Source of the DNA: Cellulomonas sp. 73-92
Lineage (GTDB): Bacteria > Actinomycetota > Actinomycetes > Actinomycetales > Cellulomonadaceae
Length of the DNA stretch: 64,000 nt
Direction of reading: 5' to 3'
NCBI RefSeq assembly: GCF_001898175.1
Contig: NZ_MKTH01000018.1
Location: 62,001 to 126,000, forward strand
This document shows, one piece after another, positions 15,390 through 24,942 of this stretch; position 1 is the stretch's first letter; each line of letters starts with the position of its first letter. A model generated the notes under the pieces. That model made no database searches, had not been told where the DNA came from, and saw only the letters and a list, made by a program, of their open reading frames with translations. A program made the translations under genes and the position numbers.

Positions 15390-17018
15390 TCAGCCGAGGT
15401 CGAGGTGCGGCCAGTCGGCCAGGTCGGCGCGCATCTTCCGGTCGTGCGTGGCGACGACGACGGCCGCGCTGGTGGCGCGCAGCGCCGCCGTCAGCTCGTC
15501 GACCAGCGCGACGGACAGGTGGTTCGTCGGCTCGTCGAGGACGAGCACGTGCGGCGCGTGCAGCAGCGCCCGTGCCAGCTCGAAGCGGCGGCGCTGGCCC
15601 ACCGAGAGGTCGCCGAGCGGACGGTCGAGGTCCTCCTCCGACAGGAGCCCCAGCGCCGCCACGGGGACCAGCTCGTCGGGGTCGAGCGCCCCGGCGTCGA
15701 GGAGCCGCAGCGCGTGGCTCGCGTACGCGTCGAACGACGAGCCCGCGGGTTCGTCGTCCCGCTCCTGGACGAGCACGCCGAGCCGGGTGCCCGGCGCCAC
15801 CGCGCGGGTCCCGCGGTCCGGCACGAGCGAGCCTGCCAGCACGGCCAGCAGCGTCGACTTGCCCGAGCCGTTGGGGCCCGTGACGAGCAGCCGGCCGCAC
15901 GGCGGCAGCGCGATGCGGCGACCCGGCAGGTCGAGGCGGCCGCGGACGCGCGGGGCCCGCACGTCGAGCAGAGGCCCGCCGGTGTAGACGCGTGGCGTCG
16001 CCGGCAGGTCGGGGAACGCCATCGCCGGGGGCGGCACCGGCACCGCGACCGCCTCGGCCTCCAGCTTCTGGATGCGCCGGTCCACGGTCTTCACCTGCGA
16101 GCGCGCCCGCGTGGCCCGACGGTGGCCCTGGCTGCCCTTCGGCGGGCGCCACGCGTCGGACAGCCCCTCGTAGGACTCGTCGAGCCGCTCGGCGAGCGCC
16201 CCTGCCTTCTTGCGCTCCATCCGGTACCGCGCCCGCCAGCGCCGCAGCATCTGGTCCTTGGCGAACCGGTAGTCGGCGTAGCGGGTCGCGCCGTAGAGCG
16301 CGGGGCGCCCGTCCATCGCAGGGTCGAGGTCGAGGATCCCGGTCATGACGTCGTCGAGCAGCTGGCGGTCGTGCGTGACGACGACCAGTGCGCCCGGCCA
16401 GTCGCGCAGCTGCGCCGTGAGGTAGGCCACGCCGGCGTCGTCGAGGTGGTTCGTCGGCTCGTCGAGCAGCAGCAGGTCGGCGCGCTCGCTGATCCGCGCG
16501 GCCAGGCGCACGCGGTAACGCTCGCCGACGGACAGCGTGGCGAGCTCCCTGCCCGGGTCGCGCGGGGCGCCGAACCTGGTCAGCGCCTCGTCGGCGCGGC
16601 GGTCCGCGTCCCAGGCGGCCAGGTGCTCGTAGCGCGCGACGGCGGCCGCGAGCCAGCCGGTGTCGCCCGCCTCGTGGTCGAACACCGCGATCGCGGCCGC
16701 CAGCTCGTCGGACGCGGTGCGGGCGGCCGCGAGCGAGCGCTCGAGGACGTCGTCGATCGTGGCGCCGTCCGGAGCCTCGAGCTCCTGCTCGACGACCGCG
16801 AGCGTGCCCTGCCGGCGCACCTCGCCGCGCTGCGGCGCCAGCTCGCCGGCGAGGACGCGGAGCAGCGTCGTCTTGCCCGCGCCGTTCTCCCCCACCAGCC
16901 CCAGCCGGGTCCCGGCGGGCACGACGAGGTCGAGGTCGTCGAGCACGACGCGACCCGGGTAGCCGAACGTCACGTGCTCGGCGACCAGCTGGACCTGTGC
17001 CGGGTCCGCGCCGGTCAT
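15390..17018 (-). CDS. ABC-F family ATP-binding protein
   Basis: 542-residue soluble protein with two ABC ATPase domains and no membrane part. Walker A motifs: GENGAGKTT (about 43-51) and GPNGSGKST in the second half. Signature motifs LSVGERYRVRLA and LSVGQRRRFELA; Walker B with LLLLDEPTNHL and VLVLDEPTNHL. A charged inter-domain linker (FAKDQMLRRWRARYRMERKK) is typical of ABC-F proteins that act on the ribosome, either in translation or in resistance to ribosome-targeting antibiotics. Which role applies here is not clear. Its ATG overlaps the rdgB stop by one base (TGATG), so it is translationally coupled to rdgB. Confidence 0.92.
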   Translation of the reverse strand: MTGADPAQVQLVAEHVTFGYPGRVVLDDLDLVVPAGTRLGLVGENGAGKTTLLRVLAGELAPQRGEVRRQGTLAVVEQELEAPDGATIDDVLERSLAAARTASDELAAAIAVFDHEAGDTGWLAAAVARYEHLAAWDADRRADEALTRFGAPRDPGRELATLSVGERYRVRLAARISERADLLLLDEPTNHLDDAGVAYLTAQLRDWPGALVVVTHDRQLLDDVMTGILDLDPAMDGRPALYGATRYADYRFAKDQMLRRWRARYRMERKKAGALAERLDESYEGLSDAWRPPKGSQGHRRATRARSQVKTVDRRIQKLEAEAVAVPVPPPAMAFPDLPATPRVYTGGPLLDVRAPRVRGRLDLPGRRIALPPCGRLLVTGPNGSGKSTLLAVLAGSLVPDRGTRAVAPGTRLGVLVQERDDEPAGSSFDAYASHALRLLDAGALDPDELVPVAALGLLSEEDLDRPLGDLSVGQRRRFELARALLHAPHVLVLDEPTNHLSVALVDELTAALRATSAAVVVATHDRKMRADLADWPHLDLG

Positions 17019-17635
17019 CAGCCGCCCAGCGCCCGCGTCACCGCGGGGACGAGCGCGCGGAACGCCTGCCCGCGGTGGCTGATCGCGTTCTTCTCGTCGG
17101 GCGCCAGCTCCGCGCACGTGCGGGTGTCGCCCAGCGGGACGAGGACCGGGTCGTAGCCGAACCCGTTGCGGCCGCGAGGTGCCGCCGCGAGCGTGCCGAC
17201 GAGGGCGCCGTGCTCGACGACCTCCACGCCGTCCGGGGTGACCAGCGCGGCGGCGCAGACGAAGCGGGCACCCCGGTGCGGTTCCTCGATGTCCGCGAGC
17301 TGCGCGAGGAGCAGGTCGAGGTTGGCCTTGTCGTCGCCGTGCCGCCCCGCCCAGCGCGCCGAGAAGATGCCGGGGGCGCCCCCGAGGACGTCGACGGCCA
17401 GGCCGGAGTCGTCCGCCACCGCCGGCAGGCCCGTCGCGCGAGCCACGGCACGGGCCTTGATCAGGGCGTTCTCCTCGAAGGTGACGCCGTCCTCGCGGGG
17501 ATCGCTCACGCCGAGGTCGCCCGCGGTGACGACCGCCTCAAGGTCCAGGCCGGGCAGCGCGGGGTGGAGGATCGCGCGCAGCTCGCCGAGCTTGTGCCGG
17601 TTGTGCGTCGCCAGCACGAGCCGAGGGTCGGTCAC
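17018..17635 (-). CDS. rdgB: Non-canonical purine NTP pyrophosphatase (RdgB/HAM1)
   Basis: 205-residue ITP/XTP pyrophosphatase that removes deaminated purine nucleotides and keeps them out of DNA. Family motifs in order: [18 protein letters not shown] at the N terminus, [48 protein letters not shown], and [19 protein letters not shown] at the end. GTG start, overlapping the rph stop by four bases (GTGA), and its stop overlaps the ABC-F start, giving a coupled rph-rdgB-ABC-F unit. Confidence 0.96.
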   Translation of the reverse strand: MTDPRLVLATHNRHKLGELRAILHPALPGLDLEAVVTAGDLGVSDPREDGVTFEENALIKARAVARATGLPAVADDSGLAVDVLGGAPGIFSARWAGRHGDDKANLDLLLAQLADIEEPHRGARFVCAAALVTPDGVEVVEHGALVGTLAAAPRGRNGFGYDPVLVPLGDTRTCAELAPDEKNAISHRGQAFRALVPAVTRALGG

Positions 17636-18414
17636 GCCTCGCCCGTCGTCGTGCTGACGCGGGTGCCGGGGGCGGCGGCCAGCGCCTCGGCCTGCAGCGC
17701 CGCGAGGCGGGCGTTGCCGCCGAGGGCGAGGTCGAGGAGGGCGTTCAGCTCGTCGCGGTCGAAGGGCGCGTGCTCTGCGGTGCCCTGCACCTCGACGAAC
17801 CGGCCGGCGCCCGTGACGACGACGTTCATGTCGGTCTCGGCGCGGACGTCCTCGACGTAGGGCAGGTCGAGCATCGGCACGCCGTCGATGATGCCGACGC
17901 TGACCGCCGACACCGAGTCGTGCAGCACGTCGGCGCCGGCCCGCACGAGCCCCCGGGTCGCCGCCCACGCCACGGCGTCCGCGAGCGCCACGTACGCGCC
18001 CGTGATCGACGCGGTGCGCGTGCCGCCGTCGGCCTGGAGCACGTCGCAGTCGAGCACGACCGTGTTCTCGCCCAGCGCCGCGATGTCGATGATCGCCCGC
18101 AGGCTGCGCCCGACGAGGCGCGAGATCTCATGGGTGCGCCCGCCGACGCGGCCCTTGACCGACTCCCGCTCGGAGCGCGTGCTCGTCGCGCGGGGCAGCA
18201 TCGCGTACTCGGCCGTCACCCAGCCCTCGCCGGAGCCCTTCTTCCACCGCGGCACCCCCTCGGTGAAGCTGGCGACGCAGAGCACCGTGGTGCCGCCGAA
18301 CTCGACGAGGACGCTGCCCTCGCCGGCGTCGAGGTAGTGGCGGGTGATGGCGACGGGACGCAGCTCGTCGGGCCGCCGCCCGTCGACGCGAAGCCCTGCG
18401 GGCGACTGACTCAT
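17632..18414 (-). CDS. rph: Ribonuclease PH
   Basis: 260-residue phosphorolytic 3'-5' exoribonuclease that trims tRNA precursors to the CCA end. Signatures: [17 protein letters not shown] at the start, [68 protein letters not shown] and [19 protein letters not shown]. Full length. The ATG at 18414 ([12 protein letters not shown]) is used. In mycobacteria rph-rdgB directly follows murI and an MBL gene; here that neighbour pair is 1.2 kb upstream, with an AbiEi-DUF559 gene in between. Confidence 0.96.
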   Translation of the reverse strand: MSQSPAGLRVDGRRPDELRPVAITRHYLDAGEGSVLVEFGGTTVLCVASFTEGVPRWKKGSGEGWVTAEYAMLPRATSTRSERESVKGRVGGRTHEISRLVGRSLRAIIDIAALGENTVVLDCDVLQADGGTRTASITGAYVALADAVAWAATRGLVRAGADVLHDSVSAVSVGIIDGVPMLDLPYVEDVRAETDMNVVVTGAGRFVEVQGTAEHAPFDRDELNALLDLALGGNARLAALQAEALAAAPGTRVSTTTGEA

Positions 18415-18519
18415 GCCACCGAGCCTATCGGCCGCCCCGGACACCCCCGCCCGCCGTCGGCCGCCCGCCACGGCGCCGGCACACCGCCCCTCCCCCTCCC
18501 CTCCCACGGCCCGCCGCGA

Positions 18520-18579
18520 TTCGCCGAGCGCCGCACTCGTTCACCGAGCGCCATGGAAACGAGTGCGGCGCTCGGTGAA
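18520..18579. repeat. Palindromic element, copy 1 (left of AbiEi-DUF559 gene)
   Basis: Arms 18520-18541 and 18558-18579 match at 21 of 22 bases (core CCGAGCGCCGCACTCGTT). The 16-base spacer holds another CACCGAGCGCC, so the core is present three times. It lies between the rph start and the 3' end of the AbiEi-DUF559 gene. Related copies are at 19587 and 48434. Confidence 0.88.
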
Positions 18580-18604
18580 GGACACCGGCGCTCGACGCGC
18601 GCAC

Positions 18605-19522
18605 CTACCGGACGCCGCCCGCGCGGAGCAGGCGGGCCATCGGTTCGCCACGCCAGGCGTCGTCCCAGGTCCAGCGCACCACGGTGAGCCCGAGCGCACG
18701 AAGGCGGTCCTCGCGGAGCTTCTCCTGCCACAGGCGTTCGCCGGCCGCGGTCAGATCACCCGCCAGGCCGTACTTCGCCCGCCCGTCGAACTCACCGACG
18801 ACACCGAGCCGTGGCCACCAGAAGTCGACGCGCGCGACGAAGCCGTCGGCGTCGCGGAGCTCGTGCTGGAGCACGGGCGGCGGCATGCCCAGCTCCGCCA
18901 TCCGGACACGACTCAGCGACTCGCCCGGGGACTCCGCCGACGGGTCCATCAGGGCGACCGCGCGGCGCGCGGCACGGACGCCGCGGCACCGGCCGAGCGG
19001 CGCGACCTCGGCGGCCAGATCACCCGCCGTGACCCGGGCCGCGTGCAGCGCGGCATCCCCCGCGACGACTGCTGCCAGCACGCCGGCGTCCCGTGCGAGG
19101 TCCACCAGCGTCCGGGCCACGGGGGTCACGCGGATCCCGTCGACGACGTGGGCATTGGCGCGCGCGGCGACCTGATGGCGGCGCACGCCCGGGGTCGAGC
19201 GCCCGCCGCTCGACGGCGCGATGGTCAGGTGCACGTCCACGTCTCGTCGGCCGACGAGCGGGAGCCCGAGAACAGCCGCAGCCGACCAGTGCGAGACGGT
19301 CGCGCCCGGCTGCGAGGCGAGCGCCGCGCGAACGGCAAGGACGTGACGCGCCACCTCGTCGAGCGACGCCCAGTGGTCGACCCCGACGTACGCGCCGCGG
19401 CGGATGCGGCGCACCTGTCCGCGAGCCTCCGCGCGGATGAGGGCGCTGGTGTCGACGACGCCCCTCGATCCGGGGTCCCCGGCGGCGATGAGGAGTCCGG
19501 CGCTGCGCAAGGTCTCGAGCAT
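18605..19522 (-). CDS. AbiEi antitoxin-type / DUF559 (Vsr-like endonuclease fold) protein
   Basis: 305-residue protein of a common actinobacterial group. The N-terminal part (about 1-55, ALIRAEARGQVRRIRRGAYVG) is the AbiEi winged-helix domain. A middle helical domain follows (SHWSAAAVLGLPLVG, TPVARTLVDLARD). The C-terminal part (about 215-305) is a DUF559/PD-(D/E)XK-like fold: VDFWWPRLGVVGEFDGRAKY, then LWQEKLREDRLRALGLTVVR. No AbiEii-type toxin is adjacent, so it is not an ordinary toxin-antitoxin pair. The start was placed at ATG 19522. It is flanked by two palindromic repeats and interrupts the murI-MBL/rph-rdgB neighbourhood, both signs of insertion. Confidence 0.88.
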   Translation of the reverse strand: MLETLRSAGLLIAAGDPGSRGVVDTSALIRAEARGQVRRIRRGAYVGVDHWASLDEVARHVLAVRAALASQPGATVSHWSAAAVLGLPLVGRRDVDVHLTIAPSSGGRSTPGVRRHQVAARANAHVVDGIRVTPVARTLVDLARDAGVLAAVVAGDAALHAARVTAGDLAAEVAPLGRCRGVRAARRAVALMDPSAESPGESLSRVRMAELGMPPPVLQHELRDADGFVARVDFWWPRLGVVGEFDGRAKYGLAGDLTAAGERLWQEKLREDRLRALGLTVVRWTWDDAWRGEPMARLLRAGGVR

Positions 19523-19586
19523 GCCCGCACGCTGCCACCGCGCGCCCGGCCCACTCGCCACCCATCCACAGGCCCGTGCCGGGCAC

Positions 19587-19664
19587 CCTCGAGCGCCGCA
19601 CTCATGCACCGAGCGCCACCGCAACGTCACCGGCACTCGGACGACGACTGCGGCGCTCGGCGAA
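19587..19664. repeat. Palindromic element, copy 2 (right of AbiEi-DUF559 gene)
   Basis: Left part CGAGCGCCGCACTC (from 19590) pairs with GACTGCGGCGCTCGGCGAA (19646-19664). An inner CACCGAGCGCCACC repeats the layout of copy 1. It is less perfect than copy 1. It lies between the AbiEi-DUF559 start and the stop of the MBL gene. Confidence 0.8.
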
Positions 19665-19693
19665 TCAGGGGGCAGCCGGCGATCCGGCGGCGA

Positions 19694-20485
19694 CTACAGG
19701 TAGAAGCGGTCGCCGGGGGCGGCGAGCGTCGTCAGGCCGTCGTACACCGCACGGGCCTCGGCCTCCGTGGCGGCGGGGTCGTTCCACGCCGGCAGGTGCG
19801 TCAGCACCAGGTGGCGGGTGCCGCCACGGGCAGCGGCCTCCCCGGCCCGCCGCGCCGTCAGGTGGATGCCGCGGAACGCGTCGTCGCGCCCCTCGTGGAA
19901 CGCCGCCTCGGCCAGCAGCAGGTCGGCGTCGGTGGCCAGGGCGTCGAGGCCGGCGCCCGCATCGGTGTCACCCGTGTACGCCACCGTCACCGACCGGTCC
20001 GCGGCGCCCTCCGAGGGTCCCGTCACGCGCACGCCGAAGCACGGCACCGAGTGGGTCATCGCCACGGGCGTCAACGTCATCGGCCCGACGACCACGGGCG
20101 CGGCCGGGTCCCACGTGTGGACGTCGAACTGCCCGTCGGTGCTCGCCGCGGGGTCGTCGTCCCCCGCGAGCTCCACCAGCCGCGCGGCCGTCCCCGTCGG
20201 CCCCCACACGGGGAGCGCCGGCAGGGGGCCGGAGGGCCGGTACCGGCGGGCCACCGACAGCACCGCCATGTCGGCGACGTGGTCGGAGTGGAGGTGGCTC
20301 AGCCCGATCGCGTCGAGCGCGGCGACGTCGCCGTACCGCTGCAACGGCCCCAGCGCGCCGTTGCCGAGGTCGAGGAGCACGGTCCAGGTGCGGCCGGCCT
20401 CGTCGTCCGCCTGGACGAGGTACGCCGAGCACGCCGAGGCGGCGGACGGGAAGGAGCCCGCGCAGCCGAGGACGACGAGCCTCAC
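19694..20485 (-). CDS. MBL-fold metallo-hydrolase (Rv1339-like)
   Basis: 263-residue metallo-beta-lactamase-fold enzyme with two-metal ligands in [12 protein letters not shown] (H-x-H-x-D-H), the later TGDTDAG aspartate and the C-terminal VLTHLP histidine. The N terminus [20 protein letters not shown] is typical of RNase Z/PDE-like hydrolases. In Mycobacterium the gene in this position next to murI is Rv1339, described as an atypical class II cAMP phosphodiesterase; equivalence here is inferred from position and fold. The GTG start overlaps the murI stop by four bases. Confidence 0.88.
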   Translation of the reverse strand: MRLVVLGCAGSFPSAASACSAYLVQADDEAGRTWTVLLDLGNGALGPLQRYGDVAALDAIGLSHLHSDHVADMAVLSVARRYRPSGPLPALPVWGPTGTAARLVELAGDDDPAASTDGQFDVHTWDPAAPVVVGPMTLTPVAMTHSVPCFGVRVTGPSEGAADRSVTVAYTGDTDAGAGLDALATDADLLLAEAAFHEGRDDAFRGIHLTARRAGEAAARGGTRHLVLTHLPAWNDPAATEAEARAVYDGLTTLAAPGDRFYL

Positions 20486-21294
20486 CGGATCGCCGCCAGG
20501 GACTCCACCCGGTCCACCTCGGGCCCGAGGAACCGGCGCGCCAGCGTCGCGAACGAGACCGGGTCGCCCGTGGCGAGGAACCGGTGCGTCGGGTCTCCGG
20601 CCGACGAGCTCCGCGCCAGGTCGTGCGCGACGAGCGTGCGGTACACGTCCTTGGCGGCCTCCTCCGAGGAGGAGACGAGCGTGACGTCCTCGCCCATGAC
20701 GTAGGAGATCGCGCCGGTGAGCAGCGGGTAGTGCGTGCAGCCGAGCACGAGCGTGTCGACGCCCGCGTCCCGCACCGGGTCGAGGTACTCGTGGGCGACG
20801 GCCAGCACCTCCGGCCCGCTCGTCTGGCCCGCCTCGACAAGCTCGACGAAGCGTGGGCACGCCCGTGAGACGAGCTGGACCTGCGACACGGCGAAGGCGT
20901 CGTCGTACGCCCGGGAGTCGATCGTGGCGCGGGTGCCGATGACGCCGACCTTCCCGTTCCGGGTCGCGGCGACCGCACGACGAGCGGCGGGGAGGATCAC
21001 CTCGACCACCGGGATGCCGTGCCGCACCGTGTACCGCTCCCGCGCGTCGCGCAGCATGGCCGACGAGGCCGTGTTGCAGGCGATGACCAGCATCTTCACG
21101 CCGGCCTCGACGAGCTCGTCGAGCGCCGCGAGCGCGAACGCGCGGACGGCGGCCAGGGGCTTGGGCCCGTAGGGCGTGTTGAGGGTGTCGCCGAGGTAGA
21201 GCACCGACTCGTGCGGCAGCTGGTCGATGATCGCCCTGGCCACGGTCAGGCCCCCGACGCCGGAGTCGAAGATGCCGATCGGTGCGCCGTTCAC
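20482..21294 (-). CDS. murI: Glutamate racemase
   Basis: 270-residue cofactor-independent racemase that supplies D-glutamate for peptidoglycan. The catalytic cysteines are in [12 protein letters not shown] (about 75) and [13 protein letters not shown] (about 187). The substrate-binding N terminus [17 protein letters not shown] and [13 protein letters not shown] are canonical. GTG start at 21294 (VNGAPIGIF). Translationally coupled to the downstream MBL hydrolase; upstream it is divergent from pncB with about 90 bases between. Confidence 0.96.
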   Translation of the reverse strand: MNGAPIGIFDSGVGGLTVARAIIDQLPHESVLYLGDTLNTPYGPKPLAAVRAFALAALDELVEAGVKMLVIACNTASSAMLRDARERYTVRHGIPVVEVILPAARRAVAATRNGKVGVIGTRATIDSRAYDDAFAVSQVQLVSRACPRFVELVEAGQTSGPEVLAVAHEYLDPVRDAGVDTLVLGCTHYPLLTGAISYVMGEDVTLVSSSEEAAKDVYRTLVAHDLARSSSAGDPTHRFLATGDPVSFATLARRFLGPEVDRVESLAAIR

Positions 21295-21384
21295 GCCGAC
21301 CACCCTAACCGCCCGCCCCCGGCCCGTTCGCCGCCACTCCTGGCCGTCGACCGGTGCCGCCACCGCCCGCGCTAGGTTCGCCTC

Positions 21385-22725
21385 ATGACGCCGAGCACCG
21401 CGCTGCTCACCGACCGCTACGAGCTGACGATGCTGCAGGCCGCGCTCGCCGACGGCACCGCGCACCGGCGCTGCATCTTCGAGGTGTTCACGCGCCGGCT
21501 GCCGCACGGGCGCCGCTACGGCGTGCTCGCCGGCACCGGCCGGGTCCTCGAGGCGCTGGCCGACTTCCGCTTCGGCGAGGCGGAGCTGGCATGGCTGGAG
21601 CACGAGAGGGTGGTCGACGAACCGACGCTCGCCTGGCTGGCGGACTACCGGTTCACCGGCGACATCGTCGGCTACGCGGAGGGCGAGGCGTTCTTCCCGC
21701 TCTCGCCCGTCATGGTGGTCGAGGGCACGTTCGCCGAGGCGGTGCTGCTCGAGACGCTCGTGCTGTCGATCCTCAACTACGACTCCGCGGTGGCGTCCGC
21801 CGCCAGCCGCATGACGAGCGCCGCGGTGGACCGGCCGGTGCTGGAGATGGGCGCGCGCCGCGCGCACGAGGACGCCGCGGTGGCCGCCGCCCGGGCCGCG
21901 ATCATCGGCGGCTTCGTCGGCACCTCCAACCTCGAGGCGGGGCGCCGCTACGGGCTCCCGACGATCGGCACCGCCGCGCACGCCTTCACGCTGCTGCACG
22001 ACGACGAGGTGTCCGCCTTCGCCTCGCAGGTGGCGCAGGCGGGGGTCGGCACCACGCTCCTGGTCGACACGTACGACGTCAAGAAGGGCGTGCAGCACGC
22101 GCTCGAGATCGCCGGCCCCGGCCTGGGCGCGGTGCGTCTCGACTCCGGCGACCTGGCGGTGCAGGCGCAGGAGGTCCGCGCCCAGCTGGACGCGGCCGGC
22201 GCGCACGCCACGAAGATCGTCGTCACCTCCGACCTCGACGAGTACGCGATCGCCGCCCTCGCGGTCGCGCCGGTGGACTCGTACGGCGTCGGGACGTCGC
22301 TCGTCACGGGCTCGGGCGCGCCCACGTGCGGCATGGTCTACAAGCTCGTCAGCCGCGAGCGGGCCGACGGCACCATGCAGCCGGTCGCGAAGGTGTCGCA
22401 GTCGAAGGCGAGCGTCGGCGGCCTGAAGGCGGCCGCGCGCCGGCTCGGGCCGGACGGGCGCGCCACCGAGGAGGTGCTCGTCACGGGCGCCGAACCGACG
22501 GTGCGCGCGTGGCGCGAGCGCGCGCGGACGGAGCCCGACGAGGCGCTGCGCCCGCTGCACGTGCCGCTGGTGACCGCCGGCGTGCCCGACGAGCGGTGGA
22601 CCGGCGTGGCCGGGGTGGCCACCGCCACCGCCCGCCACCACGCCTCCCGCGAGGAGCTGCCGCGCGGCGCGCGGCGCCTGTCGTCCGACGAGGCGGCCCT
22701 GCCGACGGTGACGCTGACCCTGTAG
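21385..22725 (+). CDS. pncB: Nicotinate phosphoribosyltransferase
   Basis: 446-residue enzyme of NAD salvage that joins nicotinate and PRPP to nicotinate mononucleotide. Signatures: [20 protein letters not shown] at the N terminus, the histidine region [28 protein letters not shown], and the phosphate-binding VRLDSGDL and [11 protein letters not shown], then [20 protein letters not shown]. Full length. ATG start. A 34-base copy of its 3' end lies just downstream, followed by a long hairpin terminator. Confidence 0.95.
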   Translation: MTPSTALLTDRYELTMLQAALADGTAHRRCIFEVFTRRLPHGRRYGVLAGTGRVLEALADFRFGEAELAWLEHERVVDEPTLAWLADYRFTGDIVGYAEGEAFFPLSPVMVVEGTFAEAVLLETLVLSILNYDSAVASAASRMTSAAVDRPVLEMGARRAHEDAAVAAARAAIIGGFVGTSNLEAGRRYGLPTIGTAAHAFTLLHDDEVSAFASQVAQAGVGTTLLVDTYDVKKGVQHALEIAGPGLGAVRLDSGDLAVQAQEVRAQLDAAGAHATKIVVTSDLDEYAIAALAVAPVDSYGVGTSLVTGSGAPTCGMVYKLVSRERADGTMQPVAKVSQSKASVGGLKAAARRLGPDGRATEEVLVTGAEPTVRAWRERARTEPDEALRPLHVPLVTAGVPDERWTGVAGVATATARHHASREELPRGARRLSSDEAALPTVTLTL

Positions 22726-22788
22726 CGGCTCTGTCCCCCCGCCGCGCGGAGCGACGACGGTGACGCTGACCCTCGTGCGGCTCCGTCC
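22703..22788. repeat. Direct duplication of the pncB 3' end
   Basis: 22703-22736 (last codons, stop and flank of pncB) is repeated at 22755-22788 with 30 of 34 bases identical. The TAG stop is not kept in the second copy. The copies are 18 bases apart. Confidence 0.8.
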
Positions 22789-22801
22789 GGCCGTGCGGCC
22801 T

Positions 22802-22845
22802 GCCGGCGGCGGCGCGGACGCCGGGCGTCACGCGCCACCGCCGGC
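22802..22845. terminator. Long hairpin terminator after pncB
   Basis: Stem 22802-22821 with 22825-22845: 15 pairs with one mismatch, a single bulged A (22830) and five further pairs closing a 3-base loop. It lies between the convergent stops of pncB (22725) and the small membrane protein (22851). Confidence 0.85.
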
Positions 22846-22850
22846 CGTCG

Positions 22851-23000
22851 CTACACGCGGCTGCGTCTGGCCAGCCCCATGATCAGGCTGACGACCAGCA
22901 CGGCGATGCCGATCCAGATGAGGAACTTCGCCGCCGTGATGGCGACGCCCAGGATCAGCAGCACCACTCCGACGATGATGAGAAGAAGCCAGGCCGGCAT
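22851..23000 (-). CDS. Short hydrophobic membrane protein, 49 residues
   Basis: Tiny protein consisting of two adjoining hydrophobic helices (WLLLIIVGVVLLILGVAI and FLIWIGIAVLVVSLIM) and a basic end (GLARRSRV). ATG at 23000 with an ideal GGAAGGAGG site at 23006-23014, five bases upstream, which is the main argument that it is a real gene. Similar one-domain membrane peptides are widespread in actinobacteria; function unknown. It lies 118 bases downstream of the helicase stop on the same strand and is convergent with pncB. Confidence 0.8.
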   Translation of the reverse strand: MPAWLLLIIVGVVLLILGVAITAAKFLIWIGIAVLVVSLIMGLARRSRV

Positions 23001-23118
23001 GACGGCCTCCTTCCGGGTCTACCCCACGAAAGGCGCCGGGACGGTCCCGCCCGGGTCCAGCCCCTCGAGCCTGGCAGGTGCGCGCGGATCCCGCTCGCCG
23101 AGGCGCCGTCGCCGCAGG

Positions 23119-24942
23119 TCAGGCCCGCCCGACGAACCACTCGCGCAGCATGCTCACGCGCGCCTCGATCTGGTCGGCGGTCGCCAGGGCCACCTCCGGC
23201 CCGCCACACCGGCGCCGCAGCTCGGCGTGCACCGCGCCGTGCGGCTGGCCCGATCGCCGGGCCCACGCGGAGACCAGCTGCGAGAGCTCCTTGCGGAGCG
23301 TCGCGTGGCGGCGGTGCTCGGCCTCCGCGACGGCCGTCGCGTCGGCCGCCCGGTCGCGGCGGCGGGCGCGCAGCTGGTCGGCCTGGCGCTGGCGCAGCAG
23401 CGTCGCCACCTGGTCGGCGTCCAGCAGGCCGGGCAGGCCGAGGAAGTCCAGCTCCTCGTCCGAGCCGACGGCCGCCTCGAGCCCGAACTCGTCGCCGTCG
23501 AACAGCACCCGGTCGAACGAGGCCTGCGCCTCCAGCGCCTGGAAGCTGCCGACGACCCCGTCGGCGCCGACCTCGTCGGACGCCCGCTCCTCGCGGTTGG
23601 CGTCGGCGAGCAACGCGTCCTCGGGGACGAAGTCGCCCTCGGGGACGGGTCGGTCCAGCGCGTGGTCGCGCTCGACCTCCATCGAGTTGGCCAGCGCCAG
23701 CAGCTGCGGCACGTTGGGGAGGAACACCGACGCGGTCTCGCCGCGCTTGCGGGCGCGGACGAACCGGCCGATCGCCTGGGCGAAGAACAGCGGCGTCGCG
23801 GCGCTCGTCGCGTAGACGCCCACCGCCAGCCGTGGCACGTCCACGCCCTCGGACACCATCCGCACGGCCACGAGCCAGCGCTCGTCGGAGGCCGAGAACT
23901 CCTCGATGCGGGCGCCCGCGCCCTCGTCGTCGGACAGCACGACCGTGGGCGAGGACCCCGTCAGCCGCGCGAGGTGCCCGGCGTACGCCCGGGCGTCGGC
24001 CTGGTCGGTGGCGATGACCATCGCACCGGCGTCCGGGACGGTGCGGCGCACCTCGGTCAGTCGGCGGTCGGCCGCCGCGAGCACCGAGCCGATCCACTCG
24101 CCGTCCGGCGCCAGGGCGGTGCGCCAGGCCTGGGCGGTGACGTCCTTCGTCGTCGGCTCCCCCAGCCGGGCCGCGACCTCGTCGCCGGCGCGCGTGCGCC
24201 ACCGCATCGACCCGCCGTAGGACAGGAAGATCACCGGCCGCACCACGTGGTCGCGCAGCGCCTGCTCGTAGCCGTAGGAGTAGTCGGCCACCGAGCGGCG
24301 GATGCCCTCGCCGTCCGGCTCGTAGCGGACGAACGGGATCGCGGCGGTGTCGGAGCGGAACGGCGTGCCGGTGAGCGCGAGTCGTCTCGTCGCCCCCTCG
24401 AACGCCTCCCGGACGGCGTCGCCCCAGGTCAGCGCGTCGCCGCCGTGGTGCACCTCGTCGAGCACGACGAGCGTCGGGGCCGCCGCGGTGCGCGCCGCGT
24501 GCAGCGCGGGCCGGCTGGCCACCTGCGCGTAGGTGACGGCGACGCCGTCGAACCCGTGCCCGTGCCGGCCCTGCGCGTTGCGGAACCCGGGGTCGATCCG
24601 GATCCCGACGCGGGCCGCCGCATCCGCCCACTGGTGCTTGAGGTGCTCGGTCGGCGCCACCACGGTGACCCGGCGCACCACGCGCGAGGCCAGGAGCTCG
24701 GCGGCGATCCGCAGCGCGAACGTCGTCTTGCCCGCGCCGGGCGTGGCCACCGCGAGGAAGTCACGCGGGGCGGCCGCCCGGTACTGCTCGATCGCCTCGG
24801 CCTGCCAGGCCCGCAGCCGGTCCGCGGTCCCCCACGGCGCACGACCAGGGAACGCCGGTGGCAGCTGCGATGCCGCCGCCGTCGAGGCGTGCGTGCTGTA
24901 GGGGGTGGGACCGGACGACGGGATCTCGTCCGGGGCGCTCAC
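23119..24942 (-). CDS. DEAD/DEAH-box (SF2) helicase
   Basis: 607-residue superfamily 2 helicase/translocase. Walker A ATPGAGKTT is at 66-74, motif II LVVLDEVHHGG near 160, motif III RLALTGTPFRSD; domain 2 has VSEGVDVPRLAVGVYAT and the arginine-finger motif QAIGRFVRARKR. The restriction-helicase-like layout (ResIII family) and a charged C-terminal 150 residues without known catalytic domain are typical of the actinobacterial group. The nucleic-acid substrate is unknown. GTG start overlaps the DUF3039 stop by four bases, so the two are coupled. Confidence 0.92.
   Translation of the reverse strand: MSAPDEIPSSGPTPYSTHASTAAASQLPPAFPGRAPWGTADRLRAWQAEAIEQYRAAAPRDFLAVATPGAGKTTFALRIAAELLASRVVRRVTVVAPTEHLKHQWADAAARVGIRIDPGFRNAQGRHGHGFDGVAVTYAQVASRPALHAARTAAAPTLVVLDEVHHGGDALTWGDAVREAFEGATRRLALTGTPFRSDTAAIPFVRYEPDGEGIRRSVADYSYGYEQALRDHVVRPVIFLSYGGSMRWRTRAGDEVAARLGEPTTKDVTAQAWRTALAPDGEWIGSVLAAADRRLTEVRRTVPDAGAMVIATDQADARAYAGHLARLTGSSPTVVLSDDEGAGARIEEFSASDERWLVAVRMVSEGVDVPRLAVGVYATSAATPLFFAQAIGRFVRARKRGETASVFLPNVPQLLALANSMEVERDHALDRPVPEGDFVPEDALLADANREERASDEVGADGVVGSFQALEAQASFDRVLFDGDEFGLEAAVGSDEELDFLGLPGLLDADQVATLLRQRQADQLRARRRDRAADATAVAEAEHRRHATLRKELSQLVSAWARRSGQPHGAVHAELRRRCGGPEVALATADQIEARVSMLREWFVGRA

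Noticed and set aside
18605..19522. A complete type IV AbiE toxin-antitoxin pair
   Set aside because: Only the AbiEi-type N-terminal domain is present; no AbiEii nucleotidyltransferase gene lies next to it.
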